A stretch of DNA of 64,000 bases from NCBI RefSeq assembly GCF_048551375.1, contig NZ_JBLYZJ010000004.1, forward strand, positions 124,001 to 188,000. Reading direction: 5' to 3'. The DNA is from Faucicola sp048551375 (GTDB lineage: Bacteria > Pseudomonadota > Gammaproteobacteria > Pseudomonadales > Moraxellaceae). The notes beneath the pieces are model-generated. The model saw only the letters and a list, made by a program, of their open reading frames with translations. It searched no databases and had not been told where the DNA came from. Positions 7,970 to 15,659 of this stretch are shown piece after piece (within the stretch, counting starts at the first letter, position 1; the number at the start of each line of letters is the position of its first letter). Both the position numbers and the translations under genes were made by a program.

Positions 7970-8830
7970 ATGACTCAATTATCCAACGCTACACTACTTA
8001 TCAAATGCCAAGACCGAGCAGGCATTGTCCAAGCCGTATCCGAATTTATCTATCGGTATGGGGCGAATATCGTCACCCTCGACCAGTATTCCACTGAGCC
8101 AGAGGGCGGTCAATACTTTATGCGTCTTGAATTTGCCATCAACGACCTAGCTACCATCATCGACAATCTCACCGCCAGTTTTGAGCATACCGTGGCAAAA
8201 CGCTACGACATGGAGTGGCAATTATTTGACAATAGTAAGCGTAAAAAAGTCGCTATTTTGGTATCAAAATACGACCATGCGTTGCTTGATTTACTATGGC
8301 GTTGGCAACAAGGTCAGCTTGACTGCGACATCACTTGCGTGGTGAGTAATCACAATGATTTACGCCAATCGGTCGAAAACTTTGGCGTACCGTTCCATCA
8401 AGTCAGTGTGACCAAGAACAACAAAGTCGAGGCTGAAGCTGAGATTCAAGCACTGGTAAAAGACTGTGATTTGCTAGTATTGGCTCGCTATATGCAGATT
8501 TTATCACCAGAATTTACCACGGCATGGCACATGAAAATCATCAATATTCATCATTCATTCTTGCCTGCTTTTGTTGGGGCAGACCCATACCGCCAAGCCT
8601 ACGAAAAAGGCGTGAAGCTAATTGGGGCGACCGCTCACTATGTCACGGCTGACCTCGACCAAGGTCCAATTATCGAGCAGGACGTACATCGTGTCACCCA
8701 TCGTCAACACGTGCCAGAGTTGCGAGCGATTGGGCAAGATGTCGAGCGTAGCGTGCTAACCCGTGCCGTGACGTGGCATTTGCAAAATCGAGTGATTGTC
8801 ACTGGTAATAAAACGGTGGTTTTTAACTAG
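7970..8830 (+). CDS. purU: Formyltetrahydrofolate deformylase
   Basis: Hydrolyses 10-formyl-THF to formate and THF, balancing one-carbon pools. The 286 residues comprise an N-terminal ACT domain (about 5-85, starting LLIKCQDRAGIVQAVS) and a formyltransferase-fold domain. The catalytic triad is visible as N192 and H194 in INIHHSFLPAF, and D230 in DLDQGPIIEQD. Length is typical. Formate made here could be recaptured by Fhs (21580-23259). The next gene starts 9 bp downstream and is probably co-transcribed. Confidence 0.96.
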   Translation: MTQLSNATLLIKCQDRAGIVQAVSEFIYRYGANIVTLDQYSTEPEGGQYFMRLEFAINDLATIIDNLTASFEHTVAKRYDMEWQLFDNSKRKKVAILVSKYDHALLDLLWRWQQGQLDCDITCVVSNHNDLRQSVENFGVPFHQVSVTKNNKVEAEAEIQALVKDCDLLVLARYMQILSPEFTTAWHMKIINIHHSFLPAFVGADPYRQAYEKGVKLIGATAHYVTADLDQGPIIEQDVHRVTHRQHVPELRAIGQDVERSVLTRAVTWHLQNRVIVTGNKTVVFN

Positions 8831-8839
8831 GGACTGCGA

Positions 8840-9199
8840 ATGCAAAGACAGTTTTTAGAGGCTTATATCGCCAATCAATATGGGGTTGCGCCACAGTATT
8901 TATGGCAAAAAAGCCCCAGTTTTGCGGTATTTCGCCATCAAAATCGCCAGCAAAAATGGTTTGCCTTAGCAGGGGAAATCCAAGCTGATAAACTAGGGCT
9001 ATCCGAGCCAACACTGGTGGAATTTGTCAACCTAAAATGCCAACCGCATATCATTGATTTGCTCAAACAAGAGGGCAAAATCCTCCCTGCCTATCACATG
9101 AATAAAGAGCATTGGTTTACCTTAATATTGGATAATCGCTTTGATAATGATGAATTGGCAAAATATGTTGATTGGAGTTTTGATTTAACCGTTAAATAA
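8840..9199 (+). CDS. MmcQ/YjbR family DNA-binding-fold protein
   Basis: A small 119-residue protein of the MmcQ/YjbR (DUF419) family, which has a CyaY-like alpha/beta fold. The family pattern is visible as an N-terminal helix, a FAVFRHQNRQQKWFAL strand pair, VNLKCQP, and the conserved ILPAYHMNKEHWFTLIL block. Biochemical function of the family is not settled, although DNA binding has been proposed. It begins 9 bp after purU with a GGGACTGCGA leader, so it is likely translated from the same mRNA. Confidence 0.85.
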   Translation: MQRQFLEAYIANQYGVAPQYLWQKSPSFAVFRHQNRQQKWFALAGEIQADKLGLSEPTLVEFVNLKCQPHIIDLLKQEGKILPAYHMNKEHWFTLILDNRFDNDELAKYVDWSFDLTVK

Positions 9200-9242
9200 A
9201 ATAGTAAGATTTATGCAATTTTGCATTCAACTAGCTGAATTA

Positions 9243-9327
9243 AGACGCTAGACCCCTGCCTACGCAGGGGTGACGAGGTATTAAAATTTGTCGTCATTCC
9301 TGCGAATGCAGGAACCCAGTGTCTTTT
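9243..9327. repeat. REP-like inverted pair (GACGCTAGACCCCTGCCTACG)
   Basis: A left unit AGACGCTAGACCCCTGCCTA from 9244 and a right unit ending AGGAACCCAGTGTCTT are imperfect inverted copies around a short spacer. Each unit contains its own hairpin (CCCTGCctacGCAGGG and CCTGCgaatGCAGG). The family recurs at 13842-13985. Confidence 0.8.
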
Positions 9328-9361
9328 GAATAAGTCCTAATTGGGATATCATGGGCAAAAG

Positions 9362-10789
9362 ATGAGCAATGAATTAGCTAAAGATAGCATTTCCCATTAT
9401 AAAACCCTCGGTTTACTATTAACCCTATACTTCGCTCAAGGCTTGCCCGCAGGGTTTATCACTCAAGCTTTGCCTGCGATTTTGCGACAATATCAAGTGT
9501 CGTTGGTAGCGATTGGTTGGTCTGGTCTGATTTTGATACCGTGGGGGCTAAAGTTCCTGTGGGCGACCTTCGTTGATGGGTTGTACTCAGATAGGGTGGG
9601 GCGTTCTCGCAGTTGGATTTTGCCAATGCAGATGTTGTCCATTGCGGTATTGGTGGCGGTGGCGTTTTTTGAGCCACACAATCTCAGCGAATTTCATGCC
9701 GTTGTGACTTTATACAGTTTATTATTTTGCCTAAGTCTGATTGGGGCGACCCATGATGTCGCTACCGATGGCTTGGCAACTCGCCTGCTAAAAGCCCCAC
9801 TTGACCCCAAAGAACCACTCACCCACGAAGTCGCACACGCTATTGAACCGACTTTAACCACGCAACCCTCATCTTCCTCATCAGCTACACAAACTATCAA
9901 TCATCAACACCGCCAAAGCCAAGGCAATGCCATCCAAGTCATCGGTTATCGGATGGGCTTGATTATTGGCGGTGGGGTGCTGTTGATGTTTTTGGATAAA
10001 CTTGGTTGGCAAACCAGTTTTTTGGCGATGGCAGGGCTAGTTGTGTTAAATACCATACCAATTTTACTTTTTAAAGAACCAAAGTTAAAAGAGCCAACAT
10101 TGGCAAAATCGCAAACCGTTTTACCAAGATTACCAAATACTACCGAAAAGATTTCCGTTAATTTTCAAACGGTTAAAAATTATATCAACCACCATTACAG
10201 CTATTTTTGGTCAAACCGAGAAATGCAAGCATGGCTTATGGTGCTGTTAGTGTTTAAAGTCGCTGACGGTATTTCGAGCGGTATGGTCAAGCCGATGATG
10301 GTGGATATCGGTGTGAATTTACAGCAAATTGGTTTTTGGGCGACTATTTTGGGGTCTGGGGCTTCGCTATTGGGGGCAGGCGTGGCAACGGTATTGATGA
10401 AGCGGTTAAGCCGTTTTCGAGCGTTGCTATTATTTAACTTTTGCCAAGCCATTACCACTGGGCTATATGGCTTGGTGGCGTATGGGTTTTACCACCATCT
10501 ATTGAGCAATTTTGCATGGTTATATGCCATCAATGCGTTGGAGCATTTTTGTGCTTCATTGGCATTGATTGCCATGCTTACCACCATCATGCACTACGCA
10601 CGCCATGAGCAGGCAGGCAGTGACTTTACCGTGCAGGTGTGTTTGCTCACGGTGTTGGGCGGTTCGGCACATTTTGCCAGTGGTTATATGGCACATTATT
10701 TGGGTTATGTGGGGCATTTTGGTATCAGTATGTTGATTGGTTTTATATGTTTACTACCAATTGCTTTTTGGCATAAATTACAAAAATAA
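9362..10789 (+). CDS. AmpG-like MFS permease
   Basis: An inner-membrane major facilitator with 12 predicted helices, resembling AmpG, the importer of anhydromuropeptides for peptidoglycan recycling. Family signs are the N-terminal LYFAQGLPAGFITQALPAIL, WGLKFLWATFVDGL, a RVGRSRSWILPMQ loop and GATHDVATDGLA. The ATG at 9362 is chosen over a TTG seven codons upstream, because the latter lies by the repeat and adds nothing conserved. About 40 hydrophilic residues rich in Thr, Ser, Gln and His interrupt the chain after about residue 145, an insertion not usual for AmpG. Substrate assignment is therefore provisional. Confidence 0.8.
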   Translation: MSNELAKDSISHYKTLGLLLTLYFAQGLPAGFITQALPAILRQYQVSLVAIGWSGLILIPWGLKFLWATFVDGLYSDRVGRSRSWILPMQMLSIAVLVAVAFFEPHNLSEFHAVVTLYSLLFCLSLIGATHDVATDGLATRLLKAPLDPKEPLTHEVAHAIEPTLTTQPSSSSSATQTINHQHRQSQGNAIQVIGYRMGLIIGGGVLLMFLDKLGWQTSFLAMAGLVVLNTIPILLFKEPKLKEPTLAKSQTVLPRLPNTTEKISVNFQTVKNYINHHYSYFWSNREMQAWLMVLLVFKVADGISSGMVKPMMVDIGVNLQQIGFWATILGSGASLLGAGVATVLMKRLSRFRALLLFNFCQAITTGLYGLVAYGFYHHLLSNFAWLYAINALEHFCASLALIAMLTTIMHYARHEQAGSDFTVQVCLLTVLGGSAHFASGYMAHYLGYVGHFGISMLIGFICLLPIAFWHKLQK

Positions 10790-10864
10790 GAAAAATATTT
10801 TCTACAAACATTTGAAAATTGATAATATAATACCAATTTATATATAAATTAGAGATTTTTTATT

Positions 10865-10893
10865 TTTAAACTTAAGAATTTTTCACTTATAAT
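10865..10893 (+). promoter_or_regulatory. Probable sigma-70 promoter for chaA
   Basis: A perfect TATAAT at 10888-10893 lies 17 bp after a weak -35 TTTAAA (10865-10870). Transcription would begin about 15 bp before the gene, which has a strong TAGGAGGGG ribosome site. Confidence 0.5.
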
Positions 10894-10914
10894 GGCAGAT
10901 TAGTAGGAGGGGCG

Positions 10915-12018
10915 ATGGGAAAAGCAGTTTGGTTAAAAAGAAGATTTAAAATTAATTTACCCTTATGGACTGTGTTAGTCCCTTTATTGTCAATGGTGTT
11001 ATTGGCAGGGCATTTGCTATGGCATCCATCGGGTATCTTAAGCAATACATTTACAGGCGTTTTTTTGATGGGTGCTGTTTTTTCCGCAGTGCATCATGCA
11101 GAGGTGATTGCCCATAAAGTTGGTGAGCCCTTTGGTACATTGGTACTGGCATTGGCAGTCACTGTGATTGAAGTAGCGTTGATTGTCGCTTTGATGAGTA
11201 GTAGCCCCCCAGCAGATGCGGCTGTGTTAGCCCGTGATACGGTATTTGCAGCAGTGATGTTGATTTGTAATGGGATTATTGGTATTTGTTTGCTGATTGG
11301 GGGTATGAAAAACTACGTCCAGCGTTACAGTCTTCATGGTAGCAAAGCTGCGATTAGCGTGTTATTTGCTATTGCTCTATTGGTTTTCACGTTACCAAAT
11401 TTCACCACCTCAATGGCAGGGGGTGGGATGATTAATTCACAGCTTATCTTTGTGGCAGTGAGTTGCTTGATTTTGTATGTAGCATTTATCTTTACCCAAA
11501 CCATTCGACATCGTGATTATTTTATTGCGGATGGTGAAGATGATGAGCATCATATTGATAATGCATTAACCACAACTACCAGTGTTGGATTATTGTTCGT
11601 GAGTCTTATCGTGGTAGTCGGTCTTGCCAAAATGCTGTCGCCTGCAATTGAGTCTGCCTTAATCGCTATGGGATTACCAAAAATTGTATTAGGTATTATT
11701 ATTGCTGGCTTGGTGTTATTACCTGAGTCAATTGCGGCTGTGAAAGCAGCGTATAATGACCAACTCCAAAATAGCCTAAACCTTGGACTTGGCTCGGCAT
11801 TAGCCTCTATCTCATTGACCATTCCTGTGATTGCTATGATGGCAGTGGCAACAGGTACGCCTGTGGTGTTTGGATTGTCTGCCAAAGAAAGTGTTATGTT
11901 AGTCATTACCTTGCTGATTACCATGAATACGTTAAGTACAGGCAGAACGACATTTTTGCACGGGGTGATTCATTTGGTGATGCTTGCCACCTTTATTTTC
12001 TTCTCAATCGTACCTTAG
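10915..12018 (+). CDS. chaA: Calcium/sodium:proton antiporter ChaA
   Basis: A cation/proton exchanger of the CaCA superfamily in the inner membrane, which exports Ca2+ or Na+/K+ in exchange for protons. The 367 residues match E. coli ChaA (366). The two alpha-repeats that form the ion site are visible: residues around 68-95 (VGEPFGTLVLALAVTVIEVA) and around 265-285 (IIIAGLVLLPESIAAVKAAY), each with an essential acidic residue. Between them lies an acidic loop ADGEDDEHH. It is a single-gene unit with its own promoter and terminator. Confidence 0.93.
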   Translation: MGKAVWLKRRFKINLPLWTVLVPLLSMVLLAGHLLWHPSGILSNTFTGVFLMGAVFSAVHHAEVIAHKVGEPFGTLVLALAVTVIEVALIVALMSSSPPADAAVLARDTVFAAVMLICNGIIGICLLIGGMKNYVQRYSLHGSKAAISVLFAIALLVFTLPNFTTSMAGGGMINSQLIFVAVSCLILYVAFIFTQTIRHRDYFIADGEDDEHHIDNALTTTTSVGLLFVSLIVVVGLAKMLSPAIESALIAMGLPKIVLGIIIAGLVLLPESIAAVKAAYNDQLQNSLNLGLGSALASISLTIPVIAMMAVATGTPVVFGLSAKESVMLVITLLITMNTLSTGRTTFLHGVIHLVMLATFIFFSIVP

Positions 12019-12044
12019 CTTTTTAGCAATAGAGTAGTAAAATC

Positions 12045-12103
12045 GCCTTGCAGTTGGTAACAATCTTTAACCAAATATCAATGCCAACTCACAAGGCTTT
12101 TTG
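12045..12103 (+). terminator. Terminator of chaA
   Basis: GCCTTGCAGTTGG (12045-12057) pairs with CCAACTCACAAGGC (12084-12097), with one mismatch, followed by TTTTTG. The structure and T run fit a Rho-independent terminator. Confidence 0.7.
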
Positions 12104-12255
12104 TTAATCTAATACTAACTAAAGCAATGGCTCTAAATCATCTGTTTTAGGTTTTGAGGGGTCAAGATTGACGGTGTGTTTTAGCGTGAATATTGACCAT
12201 AAAAGTGATATAAACACTCGCTTATCAGCGATAATTAATGATTAAGGAATAAAAA

Positions 12256-12744
12256 ATGGGACTATTTAGCTTTGCAAAAGACATCGGCGATAAAATCTTT
12301 CACCGCAACAAAACCGAAGAAGCACCTGCTTCTACCCCAGCACCAACTGCCCCTGCTGAACCATCAGCTCAAGAAATCGCTAACTTGCTATTGGCTCGCA
12401 TCCAACAAAACGCTACTATCAACAACCTAAGCGTTAACTACAATGGCGATACAGATACCGTAACTATCAATGGTTCTGCACCGACCCAAGCTGACCGTGA
12501 AAAAGCAATCTTGGCAGCAGGTAACGTACAGCACGTAGCTCAAGTAGAAGACAACATCACCGTTGATGCACCAGAGCCAGAATCACGTATGTACACCGTA
12601 AAATCAGGCGATACATTGTCGCACATTGCTAAAGAGATGTATGGTGATGCCAACCAATACAACAAAATCTTTGAAGCTAACAAACCATTGCTATCTGACC
12701 CAAATAAAATCTATCCAGGTCAAATGCTTCGTATTCCTGCTTAA
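12256..12744 (+). CDS. BON and LysM domain protein (YgaU/Kbp-like)
   Basis: A 162-residue cytoplasmic-type protein with no signal peptide. It starts with a basic segment (KDIGDKIFHRNK), then has an Ala/Pro linker, a BON domain (about 40-95, VNYNGDTDTVTINGSA, GNVQHVAQVEDNI) and a C-terminal LysM domain (about 113-161, YTVKSGDTLSHIAKEMYGD to IYPGQMLRIP). The architecture equals E. coli YgaU, renamed Kbp, a K+-binding stress protein. An AAGGAAT ribosome site precedes the ATG. Codon use is clean and looks highly expressed. Single-gene unit. Confidence 0.9.
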   Translation: MGLFSFAKDIGDKIFHRNKTEEAPASTPAPTAPAEPSAQEIANLLLARIQQNATINNLSVNYNGDTDTVTINGSAPTQADREKAILAAGNVQHVAQVEDNITVDAPEPESRMYTVKSGDTLSHIAKEMYGDANQYNKIFEANKPLLSDPNKIYPGQMLRIPA

Positions 12745-12793
12745 TTTTCGGTTAAGCTTGATACCAGCTGTGGTATAAACTGATATAAATCAG

Positions 12794-12830
12794 TAGGGTG
12801 GGTTAGCGAAAGCGTAACCCACCTTTTTTA
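12794..12830 (+). terminator. GTGGGTTA/TAACCCAC repeat acting as terminator
   Basis: GGTGGGTTAGC..GCGTAACCCACC forms a tight hairpin (12798-12823) with a GAAA loop and is followed by TTTTTTA. The same palindrome recurs at 13281-13315, 40284-40310, 45990-46015 and 47471-47562, so a dispersed repeat appears to serve as the terminator here. Confidence 0.7.
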
Positions 12831-12845
12831 TGCTTAAAATTTTTG

Positions 12846-12941
12846 TATAGTCTTTTAAACTAGAAATAAGATATTTTTTTGTAGGGGCGTATTGAATACG
12901 CCCAAAATCTCAAGATATTATTCTTAATTTAATTCACTATA
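12846..12941. mobile_element. 96-bp Correia-like MITE, type copy
   Basis: The element starts TATAGTCTTTTAAACTAGAA and ends TTTAATTCACTATA. These ends are imperfect inverted repeats beginning with TATAGT and flanked by TA. Between them lie AAATAAGA, the palindromic GTAGGGGCGTATTGAATACG core and AAAATCT. It encodes nothing. The terminal sequence resembles neisserial Correia (NEMIS) ends, TATAGTGGATTAA. At least five other nearly full copies and several cores occur in this window. Confidence 0.75.
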
Positions 12942-13007
12942 ATTCAATAACCATGTAAAATTATCAAAAATAAAAAACAAAAGTTATCTTAAAAATCGAA
13001 AAAATAC

Positions 13008-13036
13008 TTGCAAAACCCAAAATAAAGGATTATATT
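13008..13036 (+). promoter_or_regulatory. Strong sigma-70 promoter in a gene-poor island
   Basis: -35 TTGCAA (13008-13013) and -10 TATATT (13031-13036) are separated by exactly 17 bp. The best predicted start is near 13043, about 150 bases before a tiny ORF with an excellent ribosome site. No conventional gene follows, so the promoter must serve a small RNA or a short peptide transcript. Confidence 0.65.
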
Positions 13037-13194
13037 ACGCACATCAATTACTAAGTTTTAATAAATAATAAAAATTTAGCAAATTGAACCCAATTAAAAT
13101 CCCATCAACCTGTTTTGGAATCACGATGTTTAGTACCATCGCCAAAACCACAAATCCCACAATGCTAATTAGCAGGGAAACAAGGAGATACATT

Positions 13195-13257
13195 ATGTCC
13201 GTACTAACTCACAACTTAAACAATATGGTTAATGTGTCTGCTTGCCGTCACAACTAA
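13195..13257 (+). CDS. Short peptide ORF, possible leader peptide
   Basis: Twenty codons reading MSVLTHNLNN then MVNVSACRHN. The start has a near-ideal AAGGAGATACATT ribosome site (AAGGAG about 7 bases before ATG). An in-frame ATG at 13126 with a weak GGA would give 43 residues, but the strong site favours the inner start. A strong promoter lies upstream. The ending S-A-C-R-H-N recalls cysteine-containing leader peptides, but this is only a resemblance. I do not recognise the peptide. Downstream there is no gene for 0.8 kb, only repeats. Confidence 0.45.
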   Translation: MSVLTHNLNNMVNVSACRHN

Positions 13258-13280
13258 TACAATTTTTGATAAATTCGTAG

Positions 13281-13315
13281 GGTGGGTTAGCCAATCTTTT
13301 ATGGCGTAACCCACC
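13281..13315. repeat. GTGGGTTA/TAACCCAC palindrome
   Basis: GGTGGGTTAGCCA (13281-13293) pairs with TGGCGTAACCCACC (13302-13315). It lies 24 bp after the tiny ORF and could end its transcript, although it lacks a T run. A degenerate copy follows at 13355-13381 (CGTGGGTAACGCTTTGCTAA). Confidence 0.65.
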
Positions 13316-13804
13316 ATTAAACTACTTTTAAAGCTCAATTTTTAAACTATCTTTCGTGGGTAACGCTTTGCTAAACCACACTACCAAGCGGTTTAAACAT
13401 TAGCGATTTAGAAGGTAGAATAATGAAACTATCATTGATTGTCAGCGAAAACCCAAAGCAAATCCATTAACCAAGCCATGACTGAAAGCGAATCAGCTTT
13501 TGCGTGTGTGCGGTCGTCTGTTTGGCGATGATAATGGAAACTGTTTTGGGTTTTTTGTTGTCTAAAATTCCTGCATACCATTTTTCCATTTTAAAACGCA
13601 TTCACAGTCAGTCATTTTATCCAGTCTTGTTAAAGATTGGACGGCTTGTTATTGTTTAAATTTTCTAATCAAAATAACGAATTTTAGCCAAATTTTTCCG
13701 AAAAAATTAACCGTTTTTTGGCAGGGATTTATTTGGTTAAAATTTAATAAAAGTAAACATTTTTTAATAAAAATACTTTGTATGTAATGGAGTGAATTTG
13801 GTTG
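13316..13804. other. Gene-poor stretch with tiny ORFs
   Basis: No conventional gene. A 15-codon ORF starts at 13423 (MKLSLIVSENPKQIH) behind a GAAGGTAG ribosome site, and an overlapping 17-codon ORF starts at 13478. A weak hairpin CCAGTCTT..AAGATTGG lies near 13620-13640. The remainder is AT-rich. It may be gene remains or the body of an unrecognised small RNA. Confidence 0.35.
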
Positions 13805-14032
13805 TAGGACTTACGCAAATTTTAAGCTTGCATTTCTTTGGAAAGACGCTAGACCCCTGCCTACGCAGGGGTGACGAGTAATTAAAAATTCGTTACTTCG
13901 GACATAGCCCTCGTCTTGCGAGCCTGCAAAACAGTGTTTTACTTTAACGGCTCTCATCCTGCGAATGCAGGAATCCAGTGTCTTTTCGGTATTTAATAAG
14001 AGATTTTCCCCAAATGGTGCGTGGAACGCACC
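13805..14032. repeat. Composite of three dispersed repeats before rtcB
   Basis: Contains TAGGACTTACGCA (13805-13817), the end sequence of the 126-bp element at 40149. Next is the REP-like inverted pair from 13842 to 13985 (GACGCTAGACCCCTGCCTAC to AATCCAGTGTCTTTT). Last is GGTGCGTGGAACGCACC (14016-14032), also present near 23620. These repeats lie within the apparent upstream extension of the rtcB reading frame, which argues for the internal rtcB start. Confidence 0.7.
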
Positions 14033-14067
14033 TTACATTACACACAAACCTTAAAAGAGAAAAATAT

Positions 14068-15279
14068 ATGAGTGTTCAATTAACATTAAATAAAAATGCA
14101 AAAGCAGGAAAAGGCGTGCCTGTCAAAATCTTTACTAATGACATTGAAGATGAGGCAATTCGCCAGTTGCGTACACTATCGCAATTAACCTTTATCCATT
14201 CCCATATTGCGGTGATGCCTGATGTTCATGTCGGCAAAGGGGCGACTGTGGGGAGCGTGATTCCGACCAAAGATGCGATTATTCCATCAGCGGTGGGTGT
14301 GGATATCGGCTGTGGCATGAATGCGGTGCGACTGTCGCTAAAGGCTCACCAACTGCCCGATAGCCTTGCCAAAATCCGCTCGGCAATCGAGGCGAAAGTC
14401 CCAGTTGGCTTTAATCAGCACCAGTCAATCACGGTGAAAATGACCACGCTTGACCCATTGGCAAAACGCCTAAAACGCATTACCGATAAGCATAAAGGCT
14501 TGCTCAAAATGCTCCGCAACTTTGACCGTACTTGGGCGAAACAGCTTGGTACGTTGGGCGGTGGTAATCATTTTATCGAGCTATGCGTAGATGAAAATGA
14601 TGACGTGTGGGTGATGCTCCATTCGGGCAGTCGTGGCATTGGCAACTGTATTGGCGAGTATTTTATTACCCTTGCCAAAAAGGAACAGCAAAGCCGATTC
14701 GGTCATGTGCCTGACCGTGATTTGGCGTATTTTGCGGTGGGGTCAAACAGCTTTGATGATTACCTTGAGGCGGTGCAATGGGGGCAGGATTACGCCCTTG
14801 AAAATCGCCGTGAGATGATGCGACTGATTATCAATGTGCTACAACGTGAGTTACCGCATTTTACTGTGACCAAAGAGGCAATTAATTGTCATCACAATTA
14901 TGTCAGTCAAGAACATCACTATGGCGAAGATGTGTATGTCACTCGCAAAGGGGCGATTTCGGCTTATGAGGGCGAGTTTGGCATTATCCCAGGGTCGATG
15001 GGGGCAAAGTCGTATATCGTCAAAGGGCGTGGTAATAGTGAGTCGTTGTGTTCGTGTTCGCATGGGGCAGGTCGGCGGATGAGCCGTGGTAAGGCGATTC
15101 GTTATTTTGATATTGATGATTTGAAGGCACAGACGGCTGGGGTAGAATGTCGTAAGGATAAGGGCGTGATGGATGAGATTCCACAGGCGTATAAGGATAT
15201 TGATGCGGTGATGGCGAATCAGTCTGACCTAGTGGAAGTGGTGCATACGCTTAAACAAGTCATGTGTATTAAGGGGTAA
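14068..15279 (+). CDS. rtcB: RNA-splicing ligase RtcB
   Basis: A GTP- and Mn2+-dependent RNA ligase that joins 2',3'-cyclic phosphate (or 3'-phosphate) ends to 5'-OH ends in RNA repair. From the ATG at 14068 the protein has 403 residues, close to E. coli RtcB (408). Visible active-site residues are C82 in VDIGCGM, H168 in GGGNHFIE, H185 in LHSGSRG, H275/H276 in NCHHNYV, and the guanylylated H332 in CSHGAGRRMSR. An upstream GTG at 13978 would add 30 residues encoded by a repeat and is rejected. rtcA and rtcR are absent. A small basic gene follows after 3 bp. Confidence 0.96.
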   Translation: MSVQLTLNKNAKAGKGVPVKIFTNDIEDEAIRQLRTLSQLTFIHSHIAVMPDVHVGKGATVGSVIPTKDAIIPSAVGVDIGCGMNAVRLSLKAHQLPDSLAKIRSAIEAKVPVGFNQHQSITVKMTTLDPLAKRLKRITDKHKGLLKMLRNFDRTWAKQLGTLGGGNHFIELCVDENDDVWVMLHSGSRGIGNCIGEYFITLAKKEQQSRFGHVPDRDLAYFAVGSNSFDDYLEAVQWGQDYALENRREMMRLIINVLQRELPHFTVTKEAINCHHNYVSQEHHYGEDVYVTRKGAISAYEGEFGIIPGSMGAKSYIVKGRGNSESLCSCSHGAGRRMSRGKAIRYFDIDDLKAQTAGVECRKDKGVMDEIPQAYKDIDAVMANQSDLVEVVHTLKQVMCIKG

Positions 15280-15282
15280 AAT

Positions 15283-15519
15283 ATGAAACCAAAAAACCAA
15301 AAACAGTTAATAAAACTTGGCGAGCAACTTGAGAAAAATCCGATTGTCAGCCAATCCAACACCCCAATCAAATCACGCAATTATTTGGCGTTAAATCCAC
15401 TACTACAAAAAGGCGGACTACACGACAAAGACGACCTTGACCAAGCCCGCAAACGCCAACGCCGTCAAACCAAACAAAGTCTGCGTAAACAAGATTGGCT
15501 GACCTCCAGTCACGATTAA
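15283..15519 (+). CDS. Small basic protein coupled to rtcB
   Basis: A 78-residue, very basic protein starting 3 bp after the rtcB stop, so translation is almost certainly coupled. The middle carries a NPLLQKGGLHDK motif followed by an Arg/Lys-rich helix (QARKRQRRQTKQSLRKQDW). This gives the look of an RNA- or ribosome-binding peptide. I recall similar NPLLxKGGxHxK short proteins in gammaproteobacteria but no function for them. A link to RNA repair is inferred only from position. There is no signal peptide or membrane segment. Confidence 0.7.
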   Translation: MKPKNQKQLIKLGEQLEKNPIVSQSNTPIKSRNYLALNPLLQKGGLHDKDDLDQARKRQRRQTKQSLRKQDWLTSSHD

Positions 15520-15529
15520 CCATCAATAA

Positions 15530-15576
15530 GGGCAAATTTTTCCATCAATTTTCCATAAAATTTGCCCAATTTTCAC
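15530..15576 (+). terminator. Terminator after the rtcB unit
   Basis: GGGCAAATTTT (15530-15540) pairs perfectly with AAAATTTGCCC (15557-15567), and AATTTT follows. It ends the rtcB operon before the convergent rsfS. Confidence 0.7.
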
Positions 15577-15659
15577 AACAAACATTGTTAAGATAATCCC
15601 AACACAGGAGTCTTAACAATGACCAACCGCCAACAACCTCAATTTTATTGAGGAGATGA

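Noticed and set aside
13978..14067. Upstream in-frame extension of rtcB from a GTG
   Set aside because: The extra codons lie in dispersed repeats and do not match the RtcB N-terminus; the ATG at 14068 gives the family length.
15619..15651. Ten-codon ORF with an AGGAG site before rsfS
   Set aside because: Too short to support. The CCTCAATTTTATTGAGG palindrome it contains more likely reflects an intergenic structure, although the ribosome site is good.
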